Source of the DNA: Humulus lupulus
Lineage: Eukaryota; Streptophyta; Magnoliopsida; Rosales; Cannabaceae
Reading direction: 5' to 3'
NCBI RefSeq assembly: GCF_963169125.1
Contig: NC_084798.1
Span: forward strand, 196,349,481 to 196,413,480
DNA: 64,000 bases
Positions 31,459 through 44,698 of this stretch are shown piece after piece. The position numbers and the translations under genes were made by a program. Position 1 is the stretch's first letter, and every line of letters starts with the position of its first letter. The notes beneath the pieces were generated by a model. It was given only the letters and a program-made list of their open reading frames with translations, was not told the DNA's origin and searched no databases.

Positions 31459-31943
31459 GACCATCTCCAATGGGAAATGTAAATATTGTGCTATATTGCA
31501 CAAAAAAATCAATATGTGGCATATTTGACACAATTTTTAACACTATGCTTCAATGCACAATTATAAAAGTTATAAAAATCAATATTTCATTAATGTTTAT
31601 TTGATATTTATTGAAAATATACAAAAAGTAATAATTTTCCTTTAAATTTTATTGTTAATAGTTAAAGATAATTATAAAATAATGAGGAAAAAAATCTAAT
31701 ATTTAATGGTGATTATTAAAAATAATACTAAAATACTAAAAATGACATAAAAATAAATAAAAATTATAGCATTTATGGTGATGCAAAATATGCATCATGT
31801 TATATTTTCTACAAAATTTGGAACAACTTTTAGCATTTGTCAAATTTAGTAATGCTTTTGGTACAATATTAGAGCAACTTTTTTATAAATTGAGCTATAT
31901 TTTAGCAATGCATTACTAATTTGACAATCTATTGGAGATGCTC
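31459..31943. mobile_element. Tourist-like MITE 2
   Basis: It starts GACCATCTCCAATGG and ends CTATTGGAGATGCTC (inverted). Flanks are TAA left and TTG right, compatible with a mutated 3-bp duplication. It is 485 bases, without ORF, and homologous to MITE 1. Confidence 0.72.
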
Positions 31944-31979
31944 TTGAATATCCTTAAGTGTTCTTTAGCATTCCTCTTG

Positions 31980-32588
31980 TAGATGTGTAGTTGACTCCCT
32001 AAATACATTAAGGGGTGATTTTTTCTTAAAGAACATTTAATGATTGATTTTTTTTTGTTTGAAAAATCGTGTATTAGTGTGGAGTTACGCATATGGCCAC
32101 TTATAAGGTTGAGTTGATAGTGGTGAAATCATATTTATATCTGAAATGGTCATCATGTGAAATGATACATCAATTTGATAATCGATTGGGGTGCATTGTG
32201 AAGCCTATATAAATAGTGGCTTATGTTCTTCATTCTCTTCATTCCAAAATTCACAGAAAAAGAGTGGTGTAGTTCTTTGAGTTGTTAGAGAAATTGTGAG
32301 ATTTTGTTGAGAGTGGGAGAAGAGTGATTCTCTTACTCAGTCTCAGGGTTTAGGCTGTGAGAAGAGACCCGTGAGTGTTTGCACACACTTGTAAAATTCA
32401 TTTTCTTCCTATAGTGAAAGTTTGCAGTAGCTTCGTAGAAAATAGCCTAAATTAATTGAATGGATCACGTAAATTTTTGTGTTATATAGCTTTTCTTTCT
32501 TTCTTTCTAATATTTGTTTATTCTACTTTTATTCAAGATATTTTATTTACTTCTTAATATTGTTTATTTGGGAGGTCATTTCCGACAA
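31980..32588 (+). repeat. Probable LTR fragment (Copia-like)
   Basis: A TATA box CCTATATAAATAG near 32,210 is followed by a leader-like region with stem-like GAGTGTTTGCACACACTTG. An R/U5-like end with GGATCACGTAAATTTTTGTG (32,462) and a last TTTCCGACA near 32,588 come next. Such a layout is typical of Tork-type LTRs. No primer site follows, and the exact ends and duplication are not found. Confidence 0.45.
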
Positions 32589-32632
32589 AATTTAATAAGA
32601 AGCATATTAAACTATTTTCATTTTTTTTTTTT

Positions 32633-32986
32633 GGGTTTGTACCATTTTTCGTCCCTCTATTTTTTAATACTATTTTGGTCTATGAATTTCAAATAATTAT
32701 AAAAAAGACCTCTGCTTTGTAAATTTGTAAAAACAATGAACCTTTTTACCTCAAATTTGGCCAGCAGTACACTCGAAAATGGCTTCAATTTTTATTGTTT
32801 GTCTTTCGTGGCAAATTGAATTTGTAGGAGCAGAAAGTGAAAAATTAAGAATGAAGAATCCAAAATGTTGAGCTAAGGAATAATTTTTTTCATCAATTCA
32901 CAAACACATAAGATAAAGTTTGAAATTATTTAAAATTGAGGGTTTAAATTGGTACTAAAAAAACAGGACAAAAATTGTATACACCC
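32633..32986. mobile_element. TIR element (MITE) of 354 bp
   Basis: The left end GGGTTTGTACCATTTTTCGT and the complement of the right end GGGTGTATACAATTTTTGTC form imperfect inverted repeats of about 60-70 bases. There is no ORF. The flanks are T-rich on both sides, so the duplication is ambiguous. Confidence 0.6.
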
Positions 32987-33228
32987 TATTTTCTTTACAG
33001 CCGACTATTAAAGAACCCACATCCACATACCACATACCACATATGTGCATGAGAGATTGTGTGCGTATTTTATTAATTTTATTTTTTTGCCTTGGTTGTA
33101 AAAGTAGTATATAAATTTTCATCATCTACTCATTTTATTATTCAACTGTATAGATGAAGTTATATTTTTTCAATTCTTGAAACATAGAGTCATGTGCACG
33201 AAAGGTAAACGAAGTAAAATATTGAAAA

Positions 33229-35990
33229 GATTAAATAAAATTTTTGCCCCCAAATTATAACTATTTTCATATCATGCCCCCTAAATTTTTGGTGTAATTA
33301 AAAGTCCCCCCCTCCCCCACCCCCACCCCCACCCCAAACTATTACCACTGCTAAATTGTGTCCATCTGTCTAAAATTCAAGTCGAACGTTTTGATAGTTG
33401 TAATAGTTCGGGAGGCATAACTCTAAAATTCAATAAAAATTCAGGGGACACAATTCTACAATGACGATACTTCAGGGGTTGTGAAAAAGTTACGTGTCAA
33501 TTCCTCAGTATGTGTAACGCCATGGTTAGCCAAGACCATTACACTGTGTGTTGAAAATAGTGCTTAACTCGCTAAACGAGTCATTTGGACTTAAATATGT
33601 AATTAAAGACTAAGTCAAGACTAGGTATTAAAAATTTGGTCAATGAAGTAATAATTTTTCATTAAAATATTAAGTTTATACACGGGATCCCAAAATGTGT
33701 TTACAGACTGATAAAAGACAGATAAAATACAAATTAGCCGTCCTAAGCAACAAAACAGGGTTCAACCCTAGTTCCTCCCAAGCTATCCCAGCCGTGTCGA
33801 TTGAGTAGGATGCATATATACACACCGCCCTCAAAGCTCTCCAACTCATGGCTGGTCCAGCTCTCCATTTCCCTACCTGCACCACATAACACCCGTGAGC
33901 CAAGGCTTAGCAAGAAAACTTAAAGCGACAAATACATATGAGCAACATTATATAAACATTAACCTTAGATCAGTAAATTCAATCAGCAACAAGATATAGC
34001 AATAAGCTTAGCGGTATTAATCTGCTCAATCAAACACATAATCCAATCTCAACAATAAATATAGTTAGTTAAGTGCAATCAACTCTTTTGTTTATTTGTA
34101 TAATGTTCAGGCCCAGTGCCCTTAGGCCGAGTCCTCTGGTCTTATAACCGACTCTGGCACGCTTAGGCCGGGCTGCGTTCCGCACGCTTGCTATCGGCCT
34201 CTAGCGCCCTTAGGTCGACCTTTAAAACAGATATAATCACAAATATACATTTCACAACAAGCAATCAGAGGCAGCATATACAAGTATGCCTGTCCAGATA
34301 TTCTCAGATTCAGATATAATCACAATCATAACATATTCATTAACAGGGGTCTAAGCCCCATTCACAACCCGGGTACAGTTTTCTTACCTCAAGTCCCAAT
34401 CAGCTAGCGTATGGCAATCCTGAGCACGATCCCTATCCCTGAGCCCTAGCTATATAACTTAGTCACAACGTAATAACGAATAACTATCAAAACCTAAATC
34501 AATTATAAGCTTCAGAATAATATTCTACTAAATCATGTAATAGAACCCTTCCCGGGCCTTTAGATTTGAGTTCCCGAGCTTAAAAACCTGATTTGGCTAT
34601 TTTCTTCAGTTTAAGCCGCGGCCCAGCCCCCTAGGGTTGCGACGCACTACACCTCAGAGAGTCCCAAGGCTCTCTCTCCCCTGGGGAACGCGGGCCGCAG
34701 CACGCCCCAACTTGTGCTGCAACGCCTAGGCGATTTCAGGGAACTGCCAAGCCTTTCCATGCACACGGGCCGCGGCTCAAGCCCCAAAACCCAGAATTCC
34801 CAGCGTTTCCCCTGCATTTTTCCGAGCTAAATCCATCCAAATTCACCCTAAACAATGGATAAATCTAAAATTGAGCTACAAACCCCAAGCAATACATTCA
34901 GAACAACCATTGAACACCACAACATATCCAGAGATTCCCACAAAACCCTTAAATCCAACCTTGGGCTTTGAAGCTCAAGAACATAAAAAGTGGAATTTAA
35001 AACTTAGAATTTACGACAGAATTGAAGTTTACCTCCTTGAGAATCATGAACCCTAAACTGAACCTCAATCAATCCCAACTCCAGCCTTCAATTTCCTAAG
35101 CCAAACTCCTCCAAAAAGCCTCAAATCCCAACTAAACCTCAAGAGAGGGAGAGAACCGTGAGAGAGAAGGAAAGGCTGAGAGTGTTTGTTCCTTCTATTT
35201 TCTAGTTGTTTCTAGGCTCCTAAGGCCTTTAGGCAGCTAAGACAGTCCAAGGGTGAAGTCTATCCCTTTGACAAAAGACTAAAATATCCCTTAATCATAA
35301 CCTTATTCTTTAATGCCCCCGAGGGCAAAAACGTCATTATTCACATTTCCCGCTAATCATCAATTCATCTTACAAATTCCCAATTAATCCCGACATTCTC
35401 AAATAATCATCAAATAACTACCTGTTACCCGATAAATTCTGAACACGCACTAACTCCCCAAAATACCCCTAGGTTCACCCTGACCTGGGTATCTGACCCC
35501 GTTGTGACTATTCCGCTAATCCGCCCACTAGGATCACCTTGGACCACACATCTCAAATATATCCACATAATAATTTGGTCTCAATCATTTAACACATATA
35601 ATCACATTTATACCCTCAACGAGTCAACATTACACATATGCCCTTATTAATAAGAATGGACCCACATGCATATTTAATACACATAAACATGCACATATAT
35701 TCATATTACCATATAGATCATGTATGTCACGTAATCACATATTTATTCGTTTATTTCCACATATATATATCATATTGTGCCTTCCAGGCACCGTAATCAA
35801 GGCACTTTGCCTTAATAACGAATTCGAGACGTTATAGTATGTCACATCACCTCTTATGGACGAGGGGGTACAATTTAGTAGTGGTTTATAGTTCAAGAGG
35901 AATTTTTAACAAGGAAAAAAATTTGGGGGGAGGGGGGGGGGCACGGTTTTAAAGTGGTAATAGTTCGAGGGGTAAAACTCTTATTTATTC
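33229..35990. mobile_element. Mutator-like MITE with 9-bp duplication, split by a solo LTR
   Basis: TATTGAAAA lies on both sides (33,220-33,228 and 35,991-35,999). The terminal inverted repeats read GATTAAATAAAATTTTTGCC and, complemented from the right, GAATAAATAAGAGTTTTACC, with C-rich continuation (CCCCC runs at about 33,305-33,335, G runs at 35,920-35,940). A 9-bp duplication is diagnostic for Mutator-type transposition. Without the nested LTR the element is about 430 bases. Confidence 0.8.
33513..35836 (-). mobile_element. Solo LTR (gypsy-like, family B), perfect GTATG duplication
   Basis: It starts TGTAACGCCATGG and ends GAGACGTTATA. GTATG flanks both ends (33,508-33,512 and 35,837-35,841). 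The final TA replaces CA. Read on the minus strand its start resembles the chromovirus LTR start (TGTAGCG..., CTAATAAGG-like words), so it belongs with 45,746-48,558 and 48,996-51,396. No coding capacity was found in its 2.3 kb. Confidence 0.85.
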
Positions 35991-36079
35991 TATTGAAAAA
36001 GACAATACACTTATGATTTTATTTTTCTCAATAATTTAGAAACTCAATGACATGGAAAAGTATCTTATAAGGAAAGAAT

Positions 36080-37420
36080 TTGCTACATAAGGGTTTGCGA
36101 ATGCGAATAGGTAATGGGAGAGATACTTTGACTTTTAATGATCCTTGGACACTAAGACCTCATTCATTCCTCCCCAATTTAACTAACTTATTTGACCCTC
36201 TAAGAGTTTTTGACCTTTTGGAAACACAAGGGAAATGGAACATCACACTAGTTCAACAACTTTTTATTACCCCGGATGTTCAAATTATTTCAAACATACC
36301 TTTAACTCCATTTGAACATTCAGACTCATGGTTATGGCACTATACAAAGCATGAGAACTACACTGTCGAAAATGGCTACAATCTAGCAAAATCTAATAAT
36401 AGTTATTTACCCTCATCATGAAGTGAAGTGTTATCTATATGGTGGAAATCCTTTTGGGGATTAAAAATTCTGTGCAAAATTTTGCACTTTGCATGGAGAG
36501 GTTTTGCGAAATTTACCGATTCTAAGGAACCTACATAGTCAAAATATTACAAATTATAGTGTTTGTCCAATTTTTGGTTTTGGGGTTGATTCTAATGCAC
36601 ATGAGATTTTCTTGTGCCCATTCGCTTAAGAAGTTTGGGATTGTGAGGACTACCCATTACTCTCGCACACAAAATAAGGCATTTCTTTCATGGAAACCCT
36701 ACCTTATGCTTAAAAAATGATAGAAAAAGAATCTTTGAAAAAAATGTTGATTGTAGCATGGGTCATATGGTTTGAAAGGAATAAAAGAACACATGGGAAA
36801 CCAGTAAGATAGCCACACCAAATGATTTAATGGGTAACAAAATATTATGAGACAATTAAAAGTGCACAAATTTCAACCAGACAAACTGTTTTACATCAAA
36901 GATCTCCAAATCAAAGAGGAGAGGATATGGGGTATCATTCCCTTGCTTTGTTTGTTGATGTTGTAATTTTAAATCATACAAACATGATATGTTTTGGAGC
37001 AATTATTTTTTCCTCAGATAAAAAAGTTTTGGCAGCCCTGTCAAAACCTTTGAAAGGTATTTTGGTATCCTTTTTAATTTTTTTAATTGGTTTCAATTAA
37101 ATCTTAAACATAGCTAGATTCTTGAATCATTTATAAGAAATCATGTAGGTTAGAGCTACTAATTATAGGAACCTAACCGAAGGGAATTCCCTTTGGTTGG
37201 ATTTGTTTTCACTTTTTATTTTATGTTATAACTATTTTAATTTAACTACTTCCTTTATATTATCTATTTTAATATTGGCTGGTTTTGTATGCATGTGACT
37301 TATCAGCATTGTTAGTAGGACTGGCTAGGCTCAAAGACTTGGCCTTTCACTTGTTGCAGTTTCTTCTAATTCATTTTCTCTTGTTTTGACATTAAACAAT
37401 AACACAATCTATAATAATAA
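36080..37420 (+). pseudogene. Dead LINE (non-LTR) ORF2 3' part
   Basis: The open frame 36,080-36,421 encodes the zf-RVT type region after the reverse transcriptase (GLRMRIGNGRDTLTFNDPW, then W/Y-rich DSWLWHYTKHENYTVENGY). Further right, in broken frames with many stops, come the Trp/Cys-containing segment and an RNase H-like strand near 36,955-37,060 (GAIIFSSDKKVLAALSKPLK). Order and motifs are those of plant L1-type ORF2. The reverse transcriptase itself is absent, consistent with 5' truncation. No clear poly(A) tail or target duplication was found. Confidence 0.7.
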
Positions 37421-37464
37421 ATTGGGTTTTATCTTTGCTAATATTATAGATCTATTGTCTAACT

Positions 37465-38417
37465 TGTAGGGAATTTATGGCTCACTTTCTAAATAAACAA
37501 TGAATAATAGGAATAATTCAATATTAGAAACTCTAGATGCTAGTTCTTACATTCTTCAAAGTATGAATTCAAATCTTGATGATTAAAGATTAAATGATTA
37601 TATCATGAATTTAAAAACATTTAATCATCAATACTAACAATATAAACACAATTAAAAGATAGAGTTTAGATAAATACAACCTTTGATTAAGTAACTGAAT
37701 CTTCAAAATTGAGGAACATCTAAATGCTTATATACGATGAGCATCGCTGTCCAAAATCTCTATTCCAAATCTTCACATTGTTACTTGAAGCTTAACCAAG
37801 ACATAATGAGATTTGAGATTGAACAAGCCTTTGAAACTCATACAAGTCAAGCAATTCTTGATGAGTTTATTGGAGAAAACTTATGATCTTTAAGAGCTAG
37901 AAAGAGAGAGGTTAGATAGAGATTGAAAAGTATGATTAAGGTTTTGCAACTCTAATAACCCTTATGTATAGCATAGGCACACTCATTAAGTCTAACAAAT
38001 AGACTTAGAGCTTTGAGCACATCATTTTGAGCTAAAACCACCTAACTATACGGACACGTCAAGTGATACTTCACCCTCCCTGCAAGTGATGCTTCACCCT
38101 CCCTGCAGGTGATGCATCGCCTGCAGTGTCTCATTACATAGTTCACACTCTAGGCAATGCATCACCTGCAAGGTGGCGATGCAATGTCATATAAGTAGGT
38201 CTAACTTTTCAAAAGTAACCTTAAACACCTCCAAATGCTCCTAAACTTTTTGGGCATGCTTAGATACCTCATTGTATCACTTTAGACCCATAAAAGTCAA
38301 TTATAGAAGCCTACTACAATATCTCATATTTTCACTTCAACTTAAGTGAAATACCATCCAGTGGCTTGCACCACATTATGTAAATAGCTTAACCATTATC
38401 TTTAACCAATCTCAACA
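37465..38417 (-). repeat. 3' LTR of Copia element 2 (left end approximate)
   Basis: The right end CTCAACA at 38,417 abuts a C-rich tract that is the polypurine tract on the minus strand. The left end is set at TGTAGGGAATTT (37,465) by guess. It contains a local tandem repeat, CCTCCCTGCAAGTGATGCTT-type units of about 24 bases, at 38,055-38,115. Confidence 0.5.
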
Positions 38418-38430
38418 TTCCCCCACTTGG
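38418..38430 (-). other. Polypurine tract of Copia element 2
   Basis: On the minus strand CCAAGTGGGGGAA, directly before the LTR terminus. Confidence 0.65.
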
Positions 38431-38879
38431 TTAAATATAATCATCTCTTCTTAGCTTAGACAGTATTAGTACATAAAATAAAGTATATTTAAATTTGAAC
38501 TTTACCTTAGTGAAAACATTACAGAGTCTCATCGAAGTCATTGGTGTCTTAAAGATTGAAACAAGTACTCGTTAGTGATAAGAGCAGTAACACCTCACAC
38601 ACCTTCACATGATCATTCAATTTCCCATTTTTCTCGCTTTGTACTCATATGACCATGTGCTCATCCCTTTCATGAACTTTCCAGGGAGAAACTCCAACTC
38701 CCATGAGAGGCGACACCACATCTAAGTTCACATAGGTAAAGTTCTTACACAATATTTGCTACCTTTAGAGATGCTTGTTGCACACAAATGAACTTCATAA
38801 AAAGTCATAGGCTTAATCCTCACTCGGTAGCAACCAACACTAACCATCATTGGATGGAACTCACTATTATGCTAGTGTT

Positions 38880-41800
38880 GAAACTATTCACTTATCAATG
38901 ACTTGTTCTTACCCATTAAACTCTTGCCCTTGATGTTCACAAGTTTGGAGCTTGGTTACCATCCCTCTAGATGTAGAACTTACTAACCTCTCCAAGAGAG
39001 GTTTTGTAAATGGATCCGCTAAGTTCTCACTAGTTCTCACATATGAGATCGATATGAATCCTTCTTGAATAAATTTTCTCACATACTCATGTCTTAGACT
39101 TATATGTCTAGATTTCCCACTATATATGTGTAATGATCAAGTAATTCTAGACTTTGGACCATTAAAACTACTTATACATAGACACTATTATTAAGAAAAC
39201 ACACACACGAAACATTCATAACTTTATTAAAAACTATAAAGGAAATGTCGAAATACATAAATTCGGAGTATGATATGGGATCCCATTGTTTAAAAAAATA
39301 TAAAACATAACTTAAATCTTAAATAAATTTGTTACAAAATCAAGTGCGGAAAATACATAGAAAACATAATTAAAATGACTAAAAACAACGTCGTCCTCGA
39401 ATCGTTCACGCAGTCCACCGAATCCATTCTCCCTCAATACACAATCCCAAGCTGCCACAAATCTTTCCGCCGCCATAACTATTTTCCTGCACATATAAAA
39501 ATAAAGGAATGAGCCTAATGCCCAGCAAGGAAAATCTACTAAAAACATATAAACATAAACTATAAACATATAACATTACTATAAAGACGTATACCATGTA
39601 GGACTACACTATTAATGGCCATTATGACATGTGATAAACCATCTTTGTCCCCTGTCTAATATCTGAGGTAGGTTAGATCACATGACAGTATATGATAACC
39701 CATCTAGGTCCCCTGTCTAATATTTGAGGTAGGGTATATCATAATTCTAAACATAAAAATAATAAACACTGGGGCACTAAGAAACTATGAGCCCTAGATA
39801 AAACATAACATAACGTATTATAGCATAAACATATTATACATAAACAAATAAGCATATAGAAACTATCCTATTTTCCTTACCAATACCAGGATGTGAGAAC
39901 AAGGACGAAATTTTGGAACACTCCTAAAACCAACATTGAGAAGGTGAGTATTTCTAAAAGAAGGAGATGAAAAAGAAATAAGTCTAAACCATCGAGAAGA
40001 AGAGCTTACCGAAAAGAAACCTCAAGTTCAAAGAACTTAAATGCCTAACCAATAATGGAAAATATTGAGTTAGGATTTGAGTAAAGAAAACTATAAGAAA
40101 CTAATGAAACATACATAAATGAACTAGGAATAGGAATACCTTTGAATGCACTATTAACCTTACTTCCCAAGTGTTTAATAAGCTTAAGATGATAAAGCTT
40201 ATAACCCCAACCCCAAGTGTTTAATACTCTAAAGTAAACCTAGCAGCTTGAAGGCTCTGAACTCAGCTTGAAGAATGAAAGAAATGGCTGGGTACTAGGT
40301 CCTATTTATAGAGTTCAAGAATCAAAAGATCTTCTTTTAGCTTGAATAAAATAATGACTATTTAATTAAAAAAACATTTGAATAATCGTTTACCAGAGGC
40401 TTAAGACTCGGTCAAAAAGATTCAGAGGCTTGCCAAGAGGTTATGGGTTAAATTGAGCTTGGTTTCAAAATCATTCAAAAATCTTGCCCTAGAGCCGATA
40501 TATCTCCCATGGTAGGCGGTATATCGCCTAGGCTTATATTCCCGAGGCTCGTCGAAACGTTCGTGCGAAGTTATGTATTTTTCGTATTCCCCGAGTGGCG
40601 ATATATCGCCCCTAGAGCTACGATATATCGGCATATGCTGAAATATTATACACGTAATTGCACTTTTTCAACCTAATTTGAATTGAGTAAACAACTTTGA
40701 CTGAGTTCTATAACGATTTTAAAGCTACTGGAAGATTCTGGGGTTTTCAAATATTCCTCTTATAAAACTATTCCTAAAAAATATTTAATTTCCCAATAAA
40801 CATGCACATGACAAGTGTCATGATCTTATTAGTTCTATCTAAACCTTATAGTATAATAAATATCATCTTTATAATCAGCTATATTAATCAAACCTTATGT
40901 TATAATTAATATTCTTAAACTATATGTTAAACTTATAAAATCTATAAGTGTTGCTATGAGTATTCAACTAAGTCCCGGCTTGAACCAAAATCCACAGTAA
41001 TAAACATACTATAACTATTACTAGCTATTACTACTACTACTACTACTACTATCTAACTAGCTAAGTAAAATTCTTGGACTCTACAATATGCCATTACATG
41101 CTCTAGCTAATGTGACTTGACTATCACAATGTATCGATATCGTCGATACCTCATCCGTAGAAATTGGGATATCCAACATGAGATCCTTAAGCCCCTCGAC
41201 CTCTTTGCTTGTTGCCGCTAGAGTTATAAACTGAGTTTCCACAGTTGAGTGTGAAATACATATTTGTTTCTTTGAACCCCAAGAAACCACTCCTACTTCA
41301 AGCATAAACACCCAACCGGTTGTGGTGAGAATATCTCCCACACTTGATATCCAACTTGCATTAGAATATCCCTCAAGTATCTTAGGAAAATTTGAATATT
41401 GGAGGCTTAGCTTCTTGGTGCTCTGAAGGTAAACTAGAACTCTCTCAACTACCTTCCAATGTTCGATACTTGGATTGCTAGTAAACCTACTTAGTTTACT
41501 AACCGCACATGCAACATCCCCTCTTGTACAATAAGTGGGGTACATCAGACTCCATAATGCACTTGCATACTCAAGTTGAGCCACCACTCTACCATTTTTC
41601 TTTTCAAGTTTTATGCTTGAATCAAATGGTATATTTGACTATTTGATTTTGAGAAGACTAAACTTTTCAAGCACTTTCTCAACATAGTGAGCTTCACTTA
41701 AGGCATAACCCCCACTATTTCTTCTCACTTTTATACAAAATATGGTACCGACCTCTCCAAGGTCCTTCATCTTGAAAGTGGAAAATAGAAACCTCATCGT

Positions 41801-42029
41801 TTCTATTATGTTTCTCATATCATTACTCAAAAATCAACATATCATCAACATATAGACACACCAAGATGACATAGACATCACAAGTCTTAGAATATAAGCA
41901 CTTGTCCACATTAAGTGAAATACTGTTAAGTGTTTTGTACTGGGGGTGAACATTGGGCCCGAAAAACCCAAAAATTCGGCAAGCAGGTTCAATCCGAGCC
42001 CAATGGGCCCGAACATCTACAAATTCCAT
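38880..42029 (-). pseudogene. Copia element 2 pol: reverse transcriptase end and RNase H, interrupted
   Basis: Reading down the minus strand from the hAT junction at 41,940: the reverse transcriptase catalytic motif CLYVDDMLIF (about 41,825-41,855) is intact, then a frameshift leads into KMKDLGEVG...SEAHYVEKVL (41,830-41,639). After a stop comes RNase H (GYSNASWISS, STVETQFITLAA) to 41,086. Beyond the solo LTR, 39,128-38,880 supplies SRHISLRHEYV, a GFISISYVRTSENLADPFTK motif and the C-terminus. The upstream 41,941-42,029 part of the open frame belongs to the hAT end, not to pol. At least one frameshift and one stop make it dead. Confidence 0.8.
39129..41085 (-). mobile_element. Solo LTR (family A) in Copia element 2, perfect ATATG duplication
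   Basis: It starts TGTAATGATC and ends GACTCTACA, 1957 bases. ATATG lies at 39,124-39,128 and 41,086-41,090. Read on the minus strand it begins TGTAGAGTCC...TTTACTTAGCTAGTTAGAT, the same start as the 7936-9961 solo LTR, with a CTATAAATAGG box near 40,310. A CTA trinucleotide run lies at about 41,028-41,052. Weak open frames in it (39,312-39,597; 40,422-40,634) have no motifs. Confidence 0.9.
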
Positions 42030-44698
42030 TTCTGGTGGGTTAAATCTGATCCAAACCCGAGTATGTTCAAATCAAGTTCAGGTTTGAAATATTTAAAATT
42101 TAGATTCAAGTTCAAACCCGAAACCCGATTATGTACATTTAAAAAAACTCATATATATTTTCCGAACCCTAAATAAAAGAATCACTCAATTCTCTCTCTC
42201 TCTCTCTTTGGTTCCATTCGTCCATCTCCTCCCATGCCCTCACTAGATCTTGTTCCAACTATCTCTCATTCACTTGCTCACTCACATCACTTTTCCCTCT
42301 AACTCTCTCTTTTCTATTACTCTCTGTGGTTCCAACAATGGTGATGGGTGTTGTCGTGGTGGTGGGAATGGCCGTGGTTCCAGCCATAGTGGTTGGTGTC
42401 GTCGTTCCAGATGCTGTGGTGTGATTGGGTGTCTCTGTGTCGTCGTTGGGTTCGATGGGCTGTTGGGTTCATGGCATTGCAAGGTAGATCTAGATCTTTT
42501 TATGAGTTTATGGATTAGTTTTTTGTTTTCTCTGATTTTTTTTTTTTTTTTTTGTAAAATATTTTATGGATTTTGAACTAGATTTATTTTTTTATGAGAT
42601 TTGTTTAAAAATCATGCATATATGAAATGATATAATAGATTGTGTCTCTGCAAGTATATATTAATATGTATATATATATCTGCGTGTTGTCACTATAAAT
42701 AAACATTTTCAACTTATCAACCAACTACAACTAATACCAATACATTTTTTATATTTGATTCTATTTCTATAATGATTCTTTTTAGTTATGTTATAATGTA
42801 AATATATATATATATCTTCTATATAAAAAGTGGGTAGATAACAGAAATTCTTGGTTTTAACAGTTTTTTATTTTTTTCCGTTAATTTTAACGGAATATTT
42901 TTATATTTAACAGAATATTCTTATATTTATCGGTAGATTGTAAACATAACTTAAACTTAAATGAAGTTAAATAAATAAATAATTAAAAAAATTAAAATAA
43001 GATATTTTTGAAATATTTTACAATGATAATTATTTAAAAATAATAAAACCAGATATTTTATAACTTAAATAAAATTTAATTAAACTTAATATTATATTAA
43101 ACATATAATATTTTGTTTTCACTGCCAAATTTAAAAACTAGAACAAACATAAACTTAAACAAAAATAAATAAATTAAAATATGTATTTTTAAGATATTTT
43201 ATGATAATTTAAATAATTAAATCATATTTATTTAAAAATAATAAAGACATACATATCATTTTTTTTATCTTATAAATTTGTGTGATAGTTTATTTTTTTA
43301 TCAAGTGATTGGAGCTCTTTTTCTTCATCAAAATCACCAAAGGGTATTGTGAGATACATTAGAAACTAAAAATAATTAATGCATATATATACTACTGTCT
43401 ACACTATAACTTTTTCTATTATTATTTTATTTCTATTATTAATTTCTTTTTAAATAATATTGTATTTTATATATATATATCATGTAGCCTTGTAAATATA
43501 TATATATATACGTTGTGTTTAGATGTCATATATGTAGAGATTATTGATATAAATATTTATATATACTATAGAACTATAATTCATTCTATTATATATATAT
43601 TTAAATAATAATGAACTGGTTTTTATTAAAATTATTTATAATTTTATATATTTACGTGATATGCAACTTGTCCCATTGATAATCTATATGTGATCTTCAC
43701 ATTGTCATCTTTCTTTAATTAAGTAAATAGTTCAGTAAGTATCATTCATTCATTGCAATATTAGGAAAACCAACACAAATTTGATCTTGTTTGAGTGCAT
43801 ATATTGTTATGTTCACCATGTGAATTTAGGACTGCGGCTATCCCTTTCTGCGTGTTTGTATATGTGTTTGTGAAATCTGGTTTTGAAATATGTTTGTTGC
43901 TTATAATGTATTTAAGTCATTATGTTTGAAAATTTTGAAAAGAGAAAGAGATTTGAAACAATGTTATGTTTCTCACTGTTTTGCTATATCAGATTTTATT
44001 TATTTGTTTTGTTTGAAAATTGAGAATAATTTAGTTGATGGTTGATATCTTGATGATTAGTTAATGGTATTTTTTTAGTTGTGATATTGATGATGAGTTG
44101 ATGGTATTTCATTTACAGGAGATGAAATGATGGCTTATTTTTTAATGATATAAGTTTGTGTTTATTTTATTAAGCTTTTATAATAAGTTTGTATTTTTTA
44201 AATTAATTAAGATTTTATATTGTTGGATATAAAGTAATAAATTTTATTAGAGGTCCAAAGCCTTAATTCACAATTTCAAATTGAAACCAAAAAAAGAGGT
44301 CAAAACCTCATTTATTTATTTTTTTAAATAAGAAAATTGAATTATTAAGCTTTATTATCTTATATTAACATTTTAGGATAAATTGCTTTATAAAAATATA
44401 TTTTAGGATAAATAAAAGTAAGAGGTCTAATACCTCAGTATCAGTTCGAAATTTAAACTTATTTAAAAAAAAGTGATAAAAATAAAATTTTGGATCTTAA
44501 AATGTTAATTTTAATTAAAGTTGGGCTCGAGGCCCATTTCAGGCAGAATCCAAAATTCGATTCGAATCCGTCCGAAACCTGAAATTTGAATTCGACCTTC
44601 ATTTAGATAGGTTCGGTATATATTTTTCACATCTGAAATTTGACAAATCCGAACCCGATGCACCCAAATTCGACAAACCCGCCCGATGTACACCCTTA
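41941..44698. mobile_element. hAT-type DNA transposon, non-autonomous
   Basis: TTTTGTAC (41,933-41,940) and TTTTGCAC (44,699-44,706) form an 8-bp duplication with one change, characteristic of hAT elements. Ends are inverted: TGGGGGTGAACATTGGGC left and, complemented, TAAGGGTGTACATCGGGC right. Subterminal regions on both sides are rich in CCCGAA / TTCGGG words, as usual for hAT subterminal motifs. No transposase is recognised; the frame 42,250-42,576 is Gly/Ser/Cys-rich from a GGTGGT-type repeat and is probably not a gene. A CT run is at 42,191-42,207. A Helitron fragment is nested inside. Confidence 0.82.
42815..43260 (+). mobile_element. Helitron fragment inside hAT element
   Basis: It starts TCTTCTATATAAAAAGTG after a host A and continues with GGTAGATAACAGAAATTC and AT-rich repeats that match the minus strand of the Helitron at 13,714-14,466. 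No 3' hairpin with CTAG is found, so the right end is approximate. Confidence 0.6.

Noticed and set aside
42250..42576. Gly/Cys-rich 108-codon ORF in the hAT element
   Set aside because: Derived from a GGTGGTGG-type repeat and T runs; no transposase features.
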